NCBI RefSeq assembly: GCF_014174395.1
Contig: NZ_JABEQD010000007.1
Span: 1 to 64,000, forward strand
Reading direction: 5' to 3'
Length of the DNA stretch: 64,000 bases
Origin: Gluconacetobacter aggeris
GTDB lineage: Bacteria; Pseudomonadota; Alphaproteobacteria; Acetobacterales; Acetobacteraceae
How positions within the stretch are numbered: position 1 is the first letter of the stretch; each line of letters starts with the position of its first letter. The position numbers and the translations under genes are program-made. The notes under the pieces were generated by a model. The model saw only the letters and a list, made by a program, of their open reading frames with translations. It was not told the origin of the DNA and ran no database searches. Shown in pieces: positions 27,520 through 36,496 of this stretch.

Positions 27520-28834
27520 TCAGCGCCACCCCCCAGGACAGGACGGCAACCGGGCGCGAGATGGCAAAGGGCCCCATCATCCGCCGGTCGGACACGAACC
27601 AGACCAGCGGAACGACGGCAAACGGCAATTGCAGCGACAGCACCACCTGGCTGAACACCAGCAGCCGGTCGACGCCCGCATTGCCATACAGGGCCGTCAC
27701 CACCACCACCGGAACGATGGCGATTCCCCGCGTGACCAGCCGCCGCGCCCAGGGCGGCAGGCGCAGGTCCAGGAACCCTTCCATCACGATCTGCCCCGCC
27801 AGGGTGCCGGTCACGGTCGAATTCATCCCCGCCGCCAGCAACGCCACGGCAAACAGCGTGGCGGCCGCCCCCAGCCCCAGCAGGGGCGAGATCAGGCGCC
27901 AGGCCTGCCCGATATCGGCCACGTCGCGATGCCCGCTCTCATGGAAGGCGACGGCGGCAACGATCAGGATCGCGGCATTGACGAAGAACGCCATCATCAG
28001 CGCCAGCGTACTGTCCCAGGTCGCCCAGCGGATCGCATCGCGCCGCCCGGCCTCCGACCGCTCATAGGCCCGGCTCTGCACGATCGAGGAATGCAGGTAC
28101 AGATTATGCGGCATCACCGTCGCCCCGATGATGCCGATGGCAACATACAGCATCCCCGGGTCGGTCAGGATCTCGGGCCGGGGCACCAGCCCCCGCAGCA
28201 CCGCCGCCACGGGCGGGGCCGCGGCCGCGATCTGGATCGCGAAGCAGACCGCAATCACGCTCAGCAGCCCGATCACGAAGGCTTCCAGTGCACGAAACCC
28301 CCGGTTCATCAGCATCAGCACCACGGTGGCATCCAGCGCGGTCATCACCGCGCCCAGCAGAAGCGGAATGCCGAACAGCAATTGCAGCGCGATCGCGGTG
28401 CCGATGACCTCGGCCAGGTCGCAGGCGATGATCGCCGCCTCGCACGCCACCCACAGCATGACGGCCACCGATGGCGCGAAGCGGTCGCGGCAGGCCTGTG
28501 CCAGGTCGCGCCCGGTGGCAATGCCCAGCCGCGCCGACAAGGCCTGCAGCAGGATCGCCATCAGGTTGGACAGCATGATGACCGAGAGCAGCGTGTAGCC
28601 GAACGCCGAACCACCGGCCAGGTCGGTCGCCCAGTTGCCCGGGTCCATATACCCGACCGACACCATGTAGCCCGGCCCCAGGAACGCCAGCAGCCGCCGC
28701 CAGCCGCCCGCCCCCGCCGGAACACGTATCGAACCGCTGATATCGCCCGGGCGCGAGGACGATGCCACGCGCATCCTGCCGCCCCCACCCTCTACGCCGA
28801 TGGATGCATCCACACCCTGGAAACGATCAGACAT
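27470..28834 (-). CDS. mntH: NRAMP-family divalent metal transporter MntH-like
   Basis: This 454-residue protein has eleven predicted helices after a 45-residue polar N-terminus. It has the metal-binding [20 protein letters not shown] in helix 1 and the helix 6 motif [10 protein letters not shown], both diagnostic of NRAMP transporters. It is expected to import Mn2+ (and perhaps Fe2+) with protons across the inner membrane. The ATG at 28834 is preceded by an AT-rich promoter-like region at about 28890-28930 with a GCATGTTGCATAT near-palindrome that may be a regulator site. Its 3' end overlaps cobC convergently. Confidence 0.92.
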   Translation of the reverse strand: MSDRFQGVDASIGVEGGGGRMRVASSSRPGDISGSIRVPAGAGGWRRLLAFLGPGYMVSVGYMDPGNWATDLAGGSAFGYTLLSVIMLSNLMAILLQALSARLGIATGRDLAQACRDRFAPSVAVMLWVACEAAIIACDLAEVIGTAIALQLLFGIPLLLGAVMTALDATVVLMLMNRGFRALEAFVIGLLSVIAVCFAIQIAAAAPPVAAVLRGLVPRPEILTDPGMLYVAIGIIGATVMPHNLYLHSSIVQSRAYERSEAGRRDAIRWATWDSTLALMMAFFVNAAILIVAAVAFHESGHRDVADIGQAWRLISPLLGLGAAATLFAVALLAAGMNSTVTGTLAGQIVMEGFLDLRLPPWARRLVTRGIAIVPVVVVTALYGNAGVDRLLVFSQVVLSLQLPFAVVPLVWFVSDRRMMGPFAISRPVAVLSWGVALIILGLNGKLLWDVLAG

Positions 28835-29095
28835 CGATTGGAACGCCCTCCGCCGAAAACGGGACTACGGACCGCCTATGGCCCAGCCTAGGACCGGAAG
28901 AGAGAAATATGCAACATGCTATATGATGTGGCCGAGGCAATGTGACCAGGCGCACACCCGCTGTCTCCGCCGGATTTTTCCTCCCCGCAGCATCGCGCGA
29001 ATCCGATCGGGCATCAGGCACATTGTAAAATCCGTGAGATCGGTCTTGAGTGAGGAGCCGCCGACCGGCACGCACCCTGTCGAGGAGGATGCAGC

Positions 29096-29548
29096 ATGAA
29101 GAAATTCCTGTCCGCCGGACTGACGCTCTACGCCCTCGGCCTGAGCACGGCGGTCTGCGCGACACCCGACCCGGCCGCCATGACGACCGGGCAGATCACC
29201 TTCATGATGAAGGAGATCGGAGTCGGCGCCGGATACACCTGGGGCACCGGCCAACTGGTCTATGGCGGCCGGTCCTACGACTTCACAATTTCCGGCGGTG
29301 GGCTGGGCAGCCTTGGCTATTCCTACATCAAGGGCCACGGCACCGTGCGCAACCTCGCCCGCCTGCAGGATTTCGACGGTACCTACTGGGCCGTGCAGGC
29401 GGAAGCGACGTTGGGGCGCGGCCTGGGCAGCAAACTGATGGAAAACAACCACCAGGTGGATATCGACCTGACGGCCGCCACCGCCAGCGGCGCCCGCCTG
29501 TCGGCGGAAGCCATGCGGATCACGCTCCACCTGCGTCCCCCCGGCTGA
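29096..29548 (+). CDS. Secreted protein of unknown function
   Basis: This 150-residue protein has a signal peptide (MKKFLSAGLTLYALGLSTAV, cleavage near VCA-TPD) and a strong GAGGAGG 7 bases before ATG. The mature part is Gly-rich and beta-like: GAGYTWGTGQLVYGGRSYDF, ISGGGLGSLGYSYIKGHG, then TYWAVQAEATLGRGLG. The pattern is reminiscent of DUF1134/EipA-like envelope proteins, but I cannot assign it. It lies between mntH and the feo genes, separate from both. Confidence 0.65.
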   Translation: MKKFLSAGLTLYALGLSTAVCATPDPAAMTTGQITFMMKEIGVGAGYTWGTGQLVYGGRSYDFTISGGGLGSLGYSYIKGHGTVRNLARLQDFDGTYWAVQAEATLGRGLGSKLMENNHQVDIDLTAATASGARLSAEAMRITLHLRPPG

Positions 29549-29564
29549 GAGGCTGGCCGTAAAT

Positions 29565-29604
29565 GCGCGCTGGTGGCGATCCGGCGCGCGTTTCCTGCGC
29601 TTCG
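29565..29604. repeat. Dispersed repeat, copy A
   Basis: The 40 bases starting GCGCGCTGGTGGCGATCCGG match 63172-63211 at 36 of 40 positions in the same orientation. Both copies lie just after the stop codon of a gene and outside coding sequence. They begin and end in GCGCGC-type blocks that can partly pair. The similarity then fades. The rest of the 29549-29818 gap holds no gene that I can support. Confidence 0.65.
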
Positions 29605-29767
29605 CGGCACTCTCGCTCACCAGCCCCCATTTCCGACCAGCCTCTACGAGGCGACAGGCTGTTTCGGACGCCCTGCTGCTTTTCGGATCTCACGGTCACC
29701 GCACGATCCCCCATCCGGCCCCGAGCGGGGTGGAATGCGCCCGGCACAATGGACATCGGCACGTTTA

Positions 29768-29786
29768 AATATTAAGTATTATTCTC
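29768..29786 (+). promoter_or_regulatory. Possible Fur box upstream of feoAB
   Basis: AATATTAAGTATTATTCTC matches the 19-base Fur consensus GATAATGATAATCATTATC at 12 positions and lies 33 bases before the feoA start in an AT-rich patch. A ferrous iron operon is the expected target. Alphaproteobacterial iron control may use other regulators, so this is tentative. Confidence 0.4.
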
Positions 29787-29818
29787 AACTGAACCTCACG
29801 TGCCGAAACGGACCCGGG

Positions 29819-30058
29819 ATGCGACTGAACGAACTGAAACTGGGGGGCAGCGCCATCATCGACCATGTGGAAGACCACACGGCCGGCGACCCGGTCGCCG
29901 AACGGCTGCGCGCCCTGGGTTTCGTACCGGGCGAGCCGATCCGGATCGTGGCCGTGGGGCCGATCGGCGCGGACCCGATCGCGGTCGGCATCGGCTTTAC
30001 CCGCTTCGCCCTCCGCCGCGCGGAAGCGTCGCGCGTGCTGCTGCGCGACGCGGCCTGA
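29819..30058 (+). CDS. feoA: Ferrous iron transport protein A
   Basis: This 79-residue SH3-like protein begins MRLNELKLGGSAIIDHVE and contains VAERLRALGFVPGEPIRIVA and the C-terminal GFTRFALRRAEASRVLL segment typical of FeoA. ATG 29819 is preceded by GGACCCGGG; the open frame extends farther but without similarity. FeoB follows 30 bases later. FeoA regulates or assists FeoB at the cytoplasmic face. Confidence 0.9.
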   Translation: MRLNELKLGGSAIIDHVEDHTAGDPVAERLRALGFVPGEPIRIVAVGPIGADPIAVGIGFTRFALRRAEASRVLLRDAA

Positions 30059-30088
30059 TCCCGGGCCCGCGCATGAGCCTCCTCTGAC

Positions 30089-31933
30089 ATGAGCGTCCTC
30101 AACGCCGCCCTGGTCGGCAATCCGAACTGCGGCAAGACGGCCCTGTTCAACCTCCTGACCGGCAGCCGGCAGAAGGTGGCGAACTATGCCGGCGTCACGG
30201 TCGAACGCAAGGTCGGGCGGCTGACCACCCCGGGCGGGCTGGCGGTGCGCCTGCTCGACCTGCCCGGCGCCTACAGCCTGGTCGCCACCAGCCCCGACGA
30301 GGCCGTGACCCGCGACGTCTGCGCCGGCACCTATCGCGGCGAACCCGCGCCGGAACTGCTGGTCTGCGTGCTGGACGCCACCAACCTGCGCCTGCACCTG
30401 CGCTTCGCGCTTGAGGTCCGGCAGATGGGCCGGCCGATGATCCTCGTGCTGAACATGATCGACGCGGCAAAGCGGCAGGGCATCGCCATCGACGTGCCGC
30501 GCCTGGCGGCCGAATTCGGCGCCCCCGTGGTCACGGCCGTCGGCATCCGCCGCAATGGCGGGCAGGACCTCCTGCGCGCGCTCGACCTGCCGCCCCCGCC
30601 CCCGCCGCCCGCCATGCCTGCGGGCAGCGATTTCCATGCCGAGGCGCGCCGCATTCTGGCCGACTGCGTCGCCCGCCCGTCGCGGCTGGGCGTGGCGCTG
30701 GAAGAGCGGCTGGACCGCTGGTTCCTGCACCCCGTCTGGGGCATGGCAATCCTGTTCGCCCTGATGTTCGTCATGTTCCAGGCCGTCTTCTCCTGGGCCC
30801 AGCCGGTGATGGACCTGCTGGATGCCGGCACCGCAGCCCTCGGCCAGGCCGTCGGCACCGTGCTGCCCGACGGTCCGCTGCGCAGCCTGATCGTCGACGG
30901 CGTCATCGCCGGCGCGGGCAGCGTGGTGGTGTTCCTGCCGCAGATCCTCATCCTCTTCCTGTGGATTCTGGCACTCGAGGAATCCGGCTACCTGCCCCGC
31001 GCGGCCTTCCTGCTGGACCGCATCATGGCCACGGCGGGGCTGAGCGGGCGGTCGTTCATCCCCCTGCTCTCCAGCTTCGCCTGCGCGGTACCCGGCATCA
31101 TGGCCACGCGCACGATCCAGAACCCCCGCGACCGGATGATCACGATCCTGATCGCCCCGCTGATGACCTGCTCCGCCCGGCTGCCGGTCTATACGCTGCT
31201 GATCGCGGCCTTCGTGCCCGAACGGCGGATCGGCGGCCTGTTCAACCTGCACGGTCTGGTGCTGTTCGCGCTCTACCTGGCGGGCATCCTCAGCGCGCTG
31301 CTCGTGGCCCGGGTGCTGAAGAACCGGGACCGGCAGGAGGAACATCCCCTGCTGCTCGAACTGCCGGCCTACCGGCTGCCCAACCTGCGCGACCTCGCCC
31401 TCGGGCTGAAACAGCGCGCGGTGATCTTCCTGTCGCGGGTCGGCACGATCATCGTCACGGTCAGCGTGCTGCTGTGGGCGCTCGCCAGCTTTCCCGCCCC
31501 GCCGGCCGGCGCCGCCGGCCCCGCGATCGAATGGAGCCTGGCCGGCCGGATCGGCCACTGGATGCTCCATGTCATGGCCCCGATCGGCTTCAACTGGCAG
31601 ATCTGCGTCAGCCTGATCCCGGGCCTGGCGGCGCGCGAGGTCGCGGTCAGCGCCCTGGCCACGGTCTATTCCCTGGGCGCCACGGACAGCGACGCCGCCC
31701 GCCAGCTCCAGCCGCTGCTGTCGGCGCATTGGAGCCTTGGCACGGCACTGTCGCTGCTGACATGGTATATCTTCGCGCCACAATGTTTCTCGACCCTCGC
31801 CGTAATCCGGCGTGAAACCGGGTCCTGGCGCATGGTCGGCATAACGGCGGGCTACCTGTTCGCCATGGCCTACGGCGCCGCCTTCATCGTCTGGCACATA
31901 TCGCTTCTTCTGGGTTGGGGGGGCAGTCCATGA
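30089..31933 (+). CDS. feoB: Ferrous iron transporter B
   Basis: This 614-residue protein has an N-terminal G domain with GNPNCGKT (G1), YAGVTVERK (switch), DLPGAYSL (G3) and NMID (G4). A helical insertion and a membrane domain follow, with Gate repeats such as LLSSFACAVPGIMATRTI and IPGLAAREVAVSAL. It is shorter than E. coli FeoB (about 770), mainly in the cytosolic linker and C-terminus, but in the range for alphaproteobacteria. It imports Fe2+ across the inner membrane. Confidence 0.95.
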   Translation: MSVLNAALVGNPNCGKTALFNLLTGSRQKVANYAGVTVERKVGRLTTPGGLAVRLLDLPGAYSLVATSPDEAVTRDVCAGTYRGEPAPELLVCVLDATNLRLHLRFALEVRQMGRPMILVLNMIDAAKRQGIAIDVPRLAAEFGAPVVTAVGIRRNGGQDLLRALDLPPPPPPPAMPAGSDFHAEARRILADCVARPSRLGVALEERLDRWFLHPVWGMAILFALMFVMFQAVFSWAQPVMDLLDAGTAALGQAVGTVLPDGPLRSLIVDGVIAGAGSVVVFLPQILILFLWILALEESGYLPRAAFLLDRIMATAGLSGRSFIPLLSSFACAVPGIMATRTIQNPRDRMITILIAPLMTCSARLPVYTLLIAAFVPERRIGGLFNLHGLVLFALYLAGILSALLVARVLKNRDRQEEHPLLLELPAYRLPNLRDLALGLKQRAVIFLSRVGTIIVTVSVLLWALASFPAPPAGAAGPAIEWSLAGRIGHWMLHVMAPIGFNWQICVSLIPGLAAREVAVSALATVYSLGATDSDAARQLQPLLSAHWSLGTALSLLTWYIFAPQCFSTLAVIRRETGSWRMVGITAGYLFAMAYGAAFIVWHISLLLGWGGSP

Positions 31934-32166
31934 TCGAAACCATCGTCATCGTCGCCATCGTCACGGCCTGCGCACTCTACTGGGTGCGCCGCCTGGTGCC
32001 CGCCAGCCAGGGCATGTTCTGGCGCGGCAGCGCGGACATGCTGCGCGCGGTCCACGCCCCGCGCGCGCTGCGCGACCGGGCCGCGCAACGGGCCCGGCAG
32101 GGCAGCAAGCCCCCTTCCGGCTGCGGCGCCTGCACCAAATGCGGCGACGGCGGCGGCTGCCACTGA
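31930..32166 (+). CDS. FeoB-associated Cys-rich membrane protein
   Basis: This 78-residue protein has an N-terminal helix (MIETIVIVAIVTACALYWVR) and a C-terminal Cys cluster GCGACTKCGDGGGC ending in His. ATG overlaps the feoB stop by ATGA. Small proteins of this design follow feoB in many bacteria lacking classical FeoC and are thought to help FeoB, perhaps by metal binding. The exact role is unknown. Confidence 0.8.
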   Translation: MIETIVIVAIVTACALYWVRRLVPASQGMFWRGSADMLRAVHAPRALRDRAAQRARQGSKPPSGCGACTKCGDGGGCH

Positions 32167-32289
32167 GAAGGCCGGGCCGGCCGGAATCTCCTCAACCGGA
32201 GCCCCTTGAACCTGCGGGGGCACATGCCAACGTCACGTGCCGGCCGTCTGGCGGCCTGGCCGAGGACGTACGTCCCGGGGAGATGGATC

Positions 32290-33168
32290 ATGAATGCCAT
32301 CACGCTTGTCCTGTCGGCGGCGCTGCTGCTGGCCGGCGTCCTCCTCGCGCGTGAGGAGGGTCTCTATCACCCGATCATCGCCCTTCCATTCGTCATCCTG
32401 TCGGCATTGACGTTCCTGTCGCTGCGAATGGCCAATGTCTGGCAGAAATTCGTGGTGCTGCGGATGGGCCGCCTGCAGGCCGTGCGCGGACCGGGCCTGT
32501 TCATGATCATCCCCGTCATCGACCGGATCGTGGCGGTGATCGACGAGCGGATTCAGACCACCGCGTTCAATGCCGAACAGGCGCTGACCCGCGACACGGT
32601 GCCGGTGAATGTCGATGCCGTGATCTTCTGGCACGTCCGAGACGCCGAGGCCGCCGCCCTGCGGATCACGAACTACCGCGAGGCCATCGACCGGGTCGCC
32701 CAGACCTCGCTGCGCGAAATGATCGGCGCATCCATGCTGGCCGCACTGCTCTCCGACCGCCGCTCCTCCAACGAGCAGCTACGCGCGGAAATCGGCGCCA
32801 AGACCGCAGCCTGGGGCATCGACGTGATGTCGGTCGAAATCCGCGACGTCGCCATTCCCGTGGCATTGCAGGACGCGATGTCGCGCCAGGCCCAGGCCGA
32901 GCGCGAAAAACAGGCACGGATCATCCTGGGCTCGGCGGAGGCCGAAGTGGCAAGCCGCTTCGTGGATGCCGCCGAAGCCTATGCCGGCCACCCGGCTGCC
33001 CTTCAATTGCGGGCCATGAACATCATTTACGAAACGACCAAGGAGCGCGGGGCCACGATCCTGATCCCCACGACCATGATCGACAGCATGAACCCCGCCT
33101 CGGCGCTGATCCTCGCCAACGTCGCCGCCCAGGGGGCGGCCACGTCGGTGCGCACCGCCGCCGAGTGA
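32290..33168 (+). CDS. Slipin, stomatin-like SPFH/Band 7 protein
   Basis: This 292-residue protein has an N-terminal hydrophobic hairpin (MNAITLVLSAALLLAGVLLA, then ALPFVILSALTFLSL) and an SPFH domain: WQKFVVLRMGRLQAVRGPGL, VPVNVDAVIFWHVRD and AQTSLREMIGA. A helical coiled-coil region follows (AMSRQAQAEREKQARIILGS). GGGGAG precedes ATG 32290. Slipins scaffold membrane microdomains; no NfeD partner is seen beside it. Link to the feo genes is only positional. Confidence 0.88.
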   Translation: MNAITLVLSAALLLAGVLLAREEGLYHPIIALPFVILSALTFLSLRMANVWQKFVVLRMGRLQAVRGPGLFMIIPVIDRIVAVIDERIQTTAFNAEQALTRDTVPVNVDAVIFWHVRDAEAAALRITNYREAIDRVAQTSLREMIGASMLAALLSDRRSSNEQLRAEIGAKTAAWGIDVMSVEIRDVAIPVALQDAMSRQAQAEREKQARIILGSAEAEVASRFVDAAEAYAGHPAALQLRAMNIIYETTKERGATILIPTTMIDSMNPASALILANVAAQGAATSVRTAAE

Positions 33169-33276
33169 TGCAGAGTGATATGGATTCCACGCGGTTCGGC
33201 GAATTTCTGTCCTTATTCCGGTCGGGGACAGCTTGTCAGCCCGTACCATTCTCCGGGGCCGACTCTCGAACCGGGT

Positions 33277-35598
33277 TCAATTGAAACTGACATCAACACC
33301 GGCAAAGATGCCGAAACCATCTCCGACCAACTCGGCAGCGGCATCTCCCTTCGTCGACGTGTAAACGGGAACCACACCCATCGCGTAATGCTTGTTGGCA
33401 AGGTTATGGAACTGAAGATAAACGCGGCGGCTCTTCTGCGGCCAGAGATAGCCGAGTGTATAGCTATAGATATGATACGGCGCCGTTCTCGCTCCATTAT
33501 CGTAGGATGCGACGGTTGAAGACGCCGCCTCGACATCGAAGGTGGTATAGAAGCCGTTCTTGAAGTCCGCGTGCAGTTCACCCTGATAATAATGTTCCGG
33601 CACACCGGGCAGCCGATTATGCCCGAAGACCGGGTCATGATTGTAATGGAAATCCGACCACGTATAGGATTGCATGTAGGTAAAGGCGTTCCCGTTCCAT
33701 TTGAACAACGTGCCATCTATTCCGGCTTCGACACCCTGATGGGTCGTGCGCGAGGCATTGGTGAAGACAGCGCTGTTATAGAGCTGCGAGACCGCCGTGA
33801 CCGCCGAGAGAAGCTCGTTATGCACGGCCGAGTGGTAGTAGGAGACACTCCAGTGCTGGCCCTTGTATGTCCCGTCCGAGCCGACCTCGAAGGTCGTCGC
33901 GGTCTGCGGCTCCAGCTTCTGCCAGCCTTCGGTCTGCCCCTGCGCGAGACCGGAGGTGTAATGCGTGCCCGAAAGGAACTGCCAGTCCTGCGCGGACTGG
34001 ACGCTGCGGCTCACATTGCCGTAGATACGGATGACCGGCGTAAGCTGGTAACGGAATCCGCCACGCGGTGCAAAATTCAGCGGCGCCGTGCTGAAATGAT
34101 TCTGAACCGGATAGACCACCGACCCGGAACGAGGGTCGTAGCTCAGCCCGCCACCGGCCGTCAGCCAGAAATTCCTGAAGATTTCGGTATTATTGCTGAC
34201 GTGGACCACCGTGCTGCTGCCACCCAGCTTCTGCTTGGTAAGGAGCGTGCCCACAGGCACGGTGGGATAGGCGGCCTGCCGGCGAACCAGGTTCATGAAG
34301 TTGCTTCCCGGCAGGTCACCTGTCGCGTAAACACCGGCGGTCGTCTCGGACTTATGGCCAAGTATCGTGTCGTTTCGATTATAGTTTATGACGCCGCTCA
34401 GATAAAAAATGTTGTAGATTGATGCGGTATTGCCAAGCTGGTGATCCATTGGCGCGTCGATATAGGTCGCCCCGATGACGACGCGGGAGGCATCGTCGAT
34501 GCGGACGGTCGTCCGGTTGCCGAAATACTTCGTTCCAGGCTCGATCGTGTAGGTTCCCCAGGTGCTATAGGGATATTGGGCCTGTTTCGGATTCTCCCTG
34601 ACCTGCGCGCGCGTCAGATAATAGGGATTGCCCTCGTAGGTCTGGCGGTAGCGGAAGAAGAAGCGCGTATCGACCGAATCGCTGAAACGGTAGCCGTAGT
34701 TGAAATTGATGCCGAACGAAGTCGCCTTCGTCTGGTCCTGGTAGCCGGCACGATATGAGTTCGTGACACTGATATAGTAATCCGATTTGCCGATGACCTT
34801 GCCGGAGGAAAGCTGCTCCTTCACATAGCCGAAGCTGCCCGCTTCGACGCGCGCCTGATAGGTCTTCGCGTCGTAGCCAGTGAAACTATGGAAGTTGATC
34901 AGGCCGCCGAGTTGCAGCGAGCCGCTGTCGAGCCCGTTACCACCACGCAGGACCTCCGTATACTGGATACCCAGCGGCTCCATGAGTTCGTTGAACGAGC
35001 CGATGGGCGTGGTCGCCGGCAAGTCGTCGAACAGAACGATGACGCCGGCACGCGTCGCATTCGCTCCAACCTGGAGGCCAGACCCGCGGATGGACAGGCG
35101 AAGATCGTCCGAGCCGGCCGGAGCCTGCGCGTACACACCTGGCTGGTAGCTCAGCAGATCGGCGGAAGTCGCGTTGCGCTGTTTCAGCACCATCGCGGAA
35201 TCGATGATGTTGGTCCCACCGGGGATCGAGAGAAGCTGAGCGCCTGCCCGGCGGATCGGGGCCAGACGGGCAGCCGTCACATCCACCTTCTCCGCGTCCG
35301 ACGCGCTGGCGCCACCCATATACATGCCGCCCATATCGTCATCCGCAGTGTTCGCGGCAGTCGCGGCCTTTCCCGAGGAAGCCCCGGCCACAGGCTTCTG
35401 TGTCACGGCCTTCGCCGGTGTCGCGTTCATCCCATGATGATGGCCGTTCGTCTGAACATTCGTCCGGGTCGCATCCGCCGACTGGGCGCGGGCAATATCA
35501 ACGCTTTCAAACGACACCGAGCCCAGCAGCAGCGTCGCCAGCGATGTCGTCACCGCATGTCTCATGGTACCGTAACGGGTCCTGTCCTGATAAGGCAT
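33277..35598 (-). CDS. TonB-dependent receptor of the organosulfur locus
   Basis: This roughly 773-residue outer-membrane receptor starts at ATG 35598 (AGGAC upstream), with a signal peptide near MRHAVTTSLATLLLGSVSFE. Before the TonB-like segment (EKVDVTAARLAPIR) lies an unusual linker with GHHHGMN and DDDMGGMYMGG. The plug carries SIRGSGLQVGANATRAGVIV and EVLRGGNGLDSGSLQLGG; the barrel ends FAGVDVSFN. Codon use looks less GC-rich than in neighbouring genes. It follows the SsuABC-like transporter with a 100-base gap in the same direction, which suggests an organosulfur ligand; the His/Met linker leaves a metal or metal-complex ligand possible. Confidence 0.85.
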   Translation of the reverse strand: MPYQDRTRYGTMRHAVTTSLATLLLGSVSFESVDIARAQSADATRTNVQTNGHHHGMNATPAKAVTQKPVAGASSGKAATAANTADDDMGGMYMGGASASDAEKVDVTAARLAPIRRAGAQLLSIPGGTNIIDSAMVLKQRNATSADLLSYQPGVYAQAPAGSDDLRLSIRGSGLQVGANATRAGVIVLFDDLPATTPIGSFNELMEPLGIQYTEVLRGGNGLDSGSLQLGGLINFHSFTGYDAKTYQARVEAGSFGYVKEQLSSGKVIGKSDYYISVTNSYRAGYQDQTKATSFGINFNYGYRFSDSVDTRFFFRYRQTYEGNPYYLTRAQVRENPKQAQYPYSTWGTYTIEPGTKYFGNRTTVRIDDASRVVIGATYIDAPMDHQLGNTASIYNIFYLSGVINYNRNDTILGHKSETTAGVYATGDLPGSNFMNLVRRQAAYPTVPVGTLLTKQKLGGSSTVVHVSNNTEIFRNFWLTAGGGLSYDPRSGSVVYPVQNHFSTAPLNFAPRGGFRYQLTPVIRIYGNVSRSVQSAQDWQFLSGTHYTSGLAQGQTEGWQKLEPQTATTFEVGSDGTYKGQHWSVSYYHSAVHNELLSAVTAVSQLYNSAVFTNASRTTHQGVEAGIDGTLFKWNGNAFTYMQSYTWSDFHYNHDPVFGHNRLPGVPEHYYQGELHADFKNGFYTTFDVEAASSTVASYDNGARTAPYHIYSYTLGYLWPQKSRRVYLQFHNLANKHYAMGVVPVYTSTKGDAAAELVGDGFGIFAGVDVSFN

Positions 35599-35698
35599 GA
35601 TCTGTCCTGTTTGTAACATCTTTGTCCTGGTCTCTATTCTTCTGCCCTGAAGGACAACCGACATCGGCCCGCCCGTCGGGCACGGCGCAAAGCAATGC

Positions 35699-36496
35699 TC
35701 ACCGCGCGAATTCCTCGCCATGCCCAAGGGCAATCAGGATGTCCCGCCGACGCGCAATGAAGGCCGGGTCGTCGCGAAAGCGCGGAAACGGCAATCCATT
35801 GTCGACCTCCCGGATGATCCGGGCCGGACGCGGCGAAAACACCAGAATCTTCGTGGCCAGCAGCAAGGCTTCCTCCACGTCATGCGTCACCAGGATGGTG
35901 GTGAAGGCATGACGCCGCGCCAGCGCCAGCAACTCCTCCTGCATCGTCATCCGCGTGAGCGAATCCAGCTTGCCGAAGGGCTCGTCGAGCAGCAGCACAC
36001 GCGGGTGGTTCACCAGCGCCCGCGCAAACGCCGCGCGCTGCGCCATGCCGCCGGACAGTTCATGCGGATATGCCCCGGCAAAATCGGCCAGCCCGACCAG
36101 CCGCAGGGCCTGTGCCACACGATCCTCCCCACCCCCGATACCCCGCGCCTGCAACCCGTAGGCGACATTGGCCTCCACCGTTCGCCACGGCAGCAGCAGC
36201 GGGTCCTGGAACACCAGCAGCCGGCTGGGGTCCGGCCCGGCGACACGCACATGATCGACCCCGATCCGCCCGGCACGGGGCGCATCCAGCCCGGCGATCA
36301 GACGCAGCAGGGTCGACTTCCCGCACCCGCTCGGCCCCAGCAGGGCCACGGTCTCGCCGGCCGGAACATCGAAGCTGACATCGTCGAGAACCGGCAGCGG
36401 CCGCGCCGCGTCGCCAAAAGCGTGCGAGACCGCCCGCACCTGCACCGACGCGCCCACCGACACCCCAGCAACGATTTTTTCCGCGGCAGCCGTCAC
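35699..36496 (-). CDS. ssuB: Sulfonate-type ABC transporter ATP-binding protein
   Basis: This 265-residue ATPase has Walker A GPSGCGKST, Q-loop VFQDPLLLPWRTVEANV, signature ELSGGMAQRAAFARAL, Walker B VLLLDEPFGKLD and switch VTHDVEEAL. These are characteristic of the SsuB/TauB/NrtD group. The GTG start at 36496 overlaps the permease stop (GTGA). It energises import by the adjacent permease. Confidence 0.88.
   Translation of the reverse strand: MTAAAEKIVAGVSVGASVQVRAVSHAFGDAARPLPVLDDVSFDVPAGETVALLGPSGCGKSTLLRLIAGLDAPRAGRIGVDHVRVAGPDPSRLLVFQDPLLLPWRTVEANVAYGLQARGIGGGEDRVAQALRLVGLADFAGAYPHELSGGMAQRAAFARALVNHPRVLLLDEPFGKLDSLTRMTMQEELLALARRHAFTTILVTHDVEEALLLATKILVFSPRPARIIREVDNGLPFPRFRDDPAFIARRRDILIALGHGEEFAR

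Noticed and set aside
29765-31897. Long minus-strand frame opposite feoAB
   Set aside because: Antisense to feoB with intact G-domain motifs; product is low-complexity.
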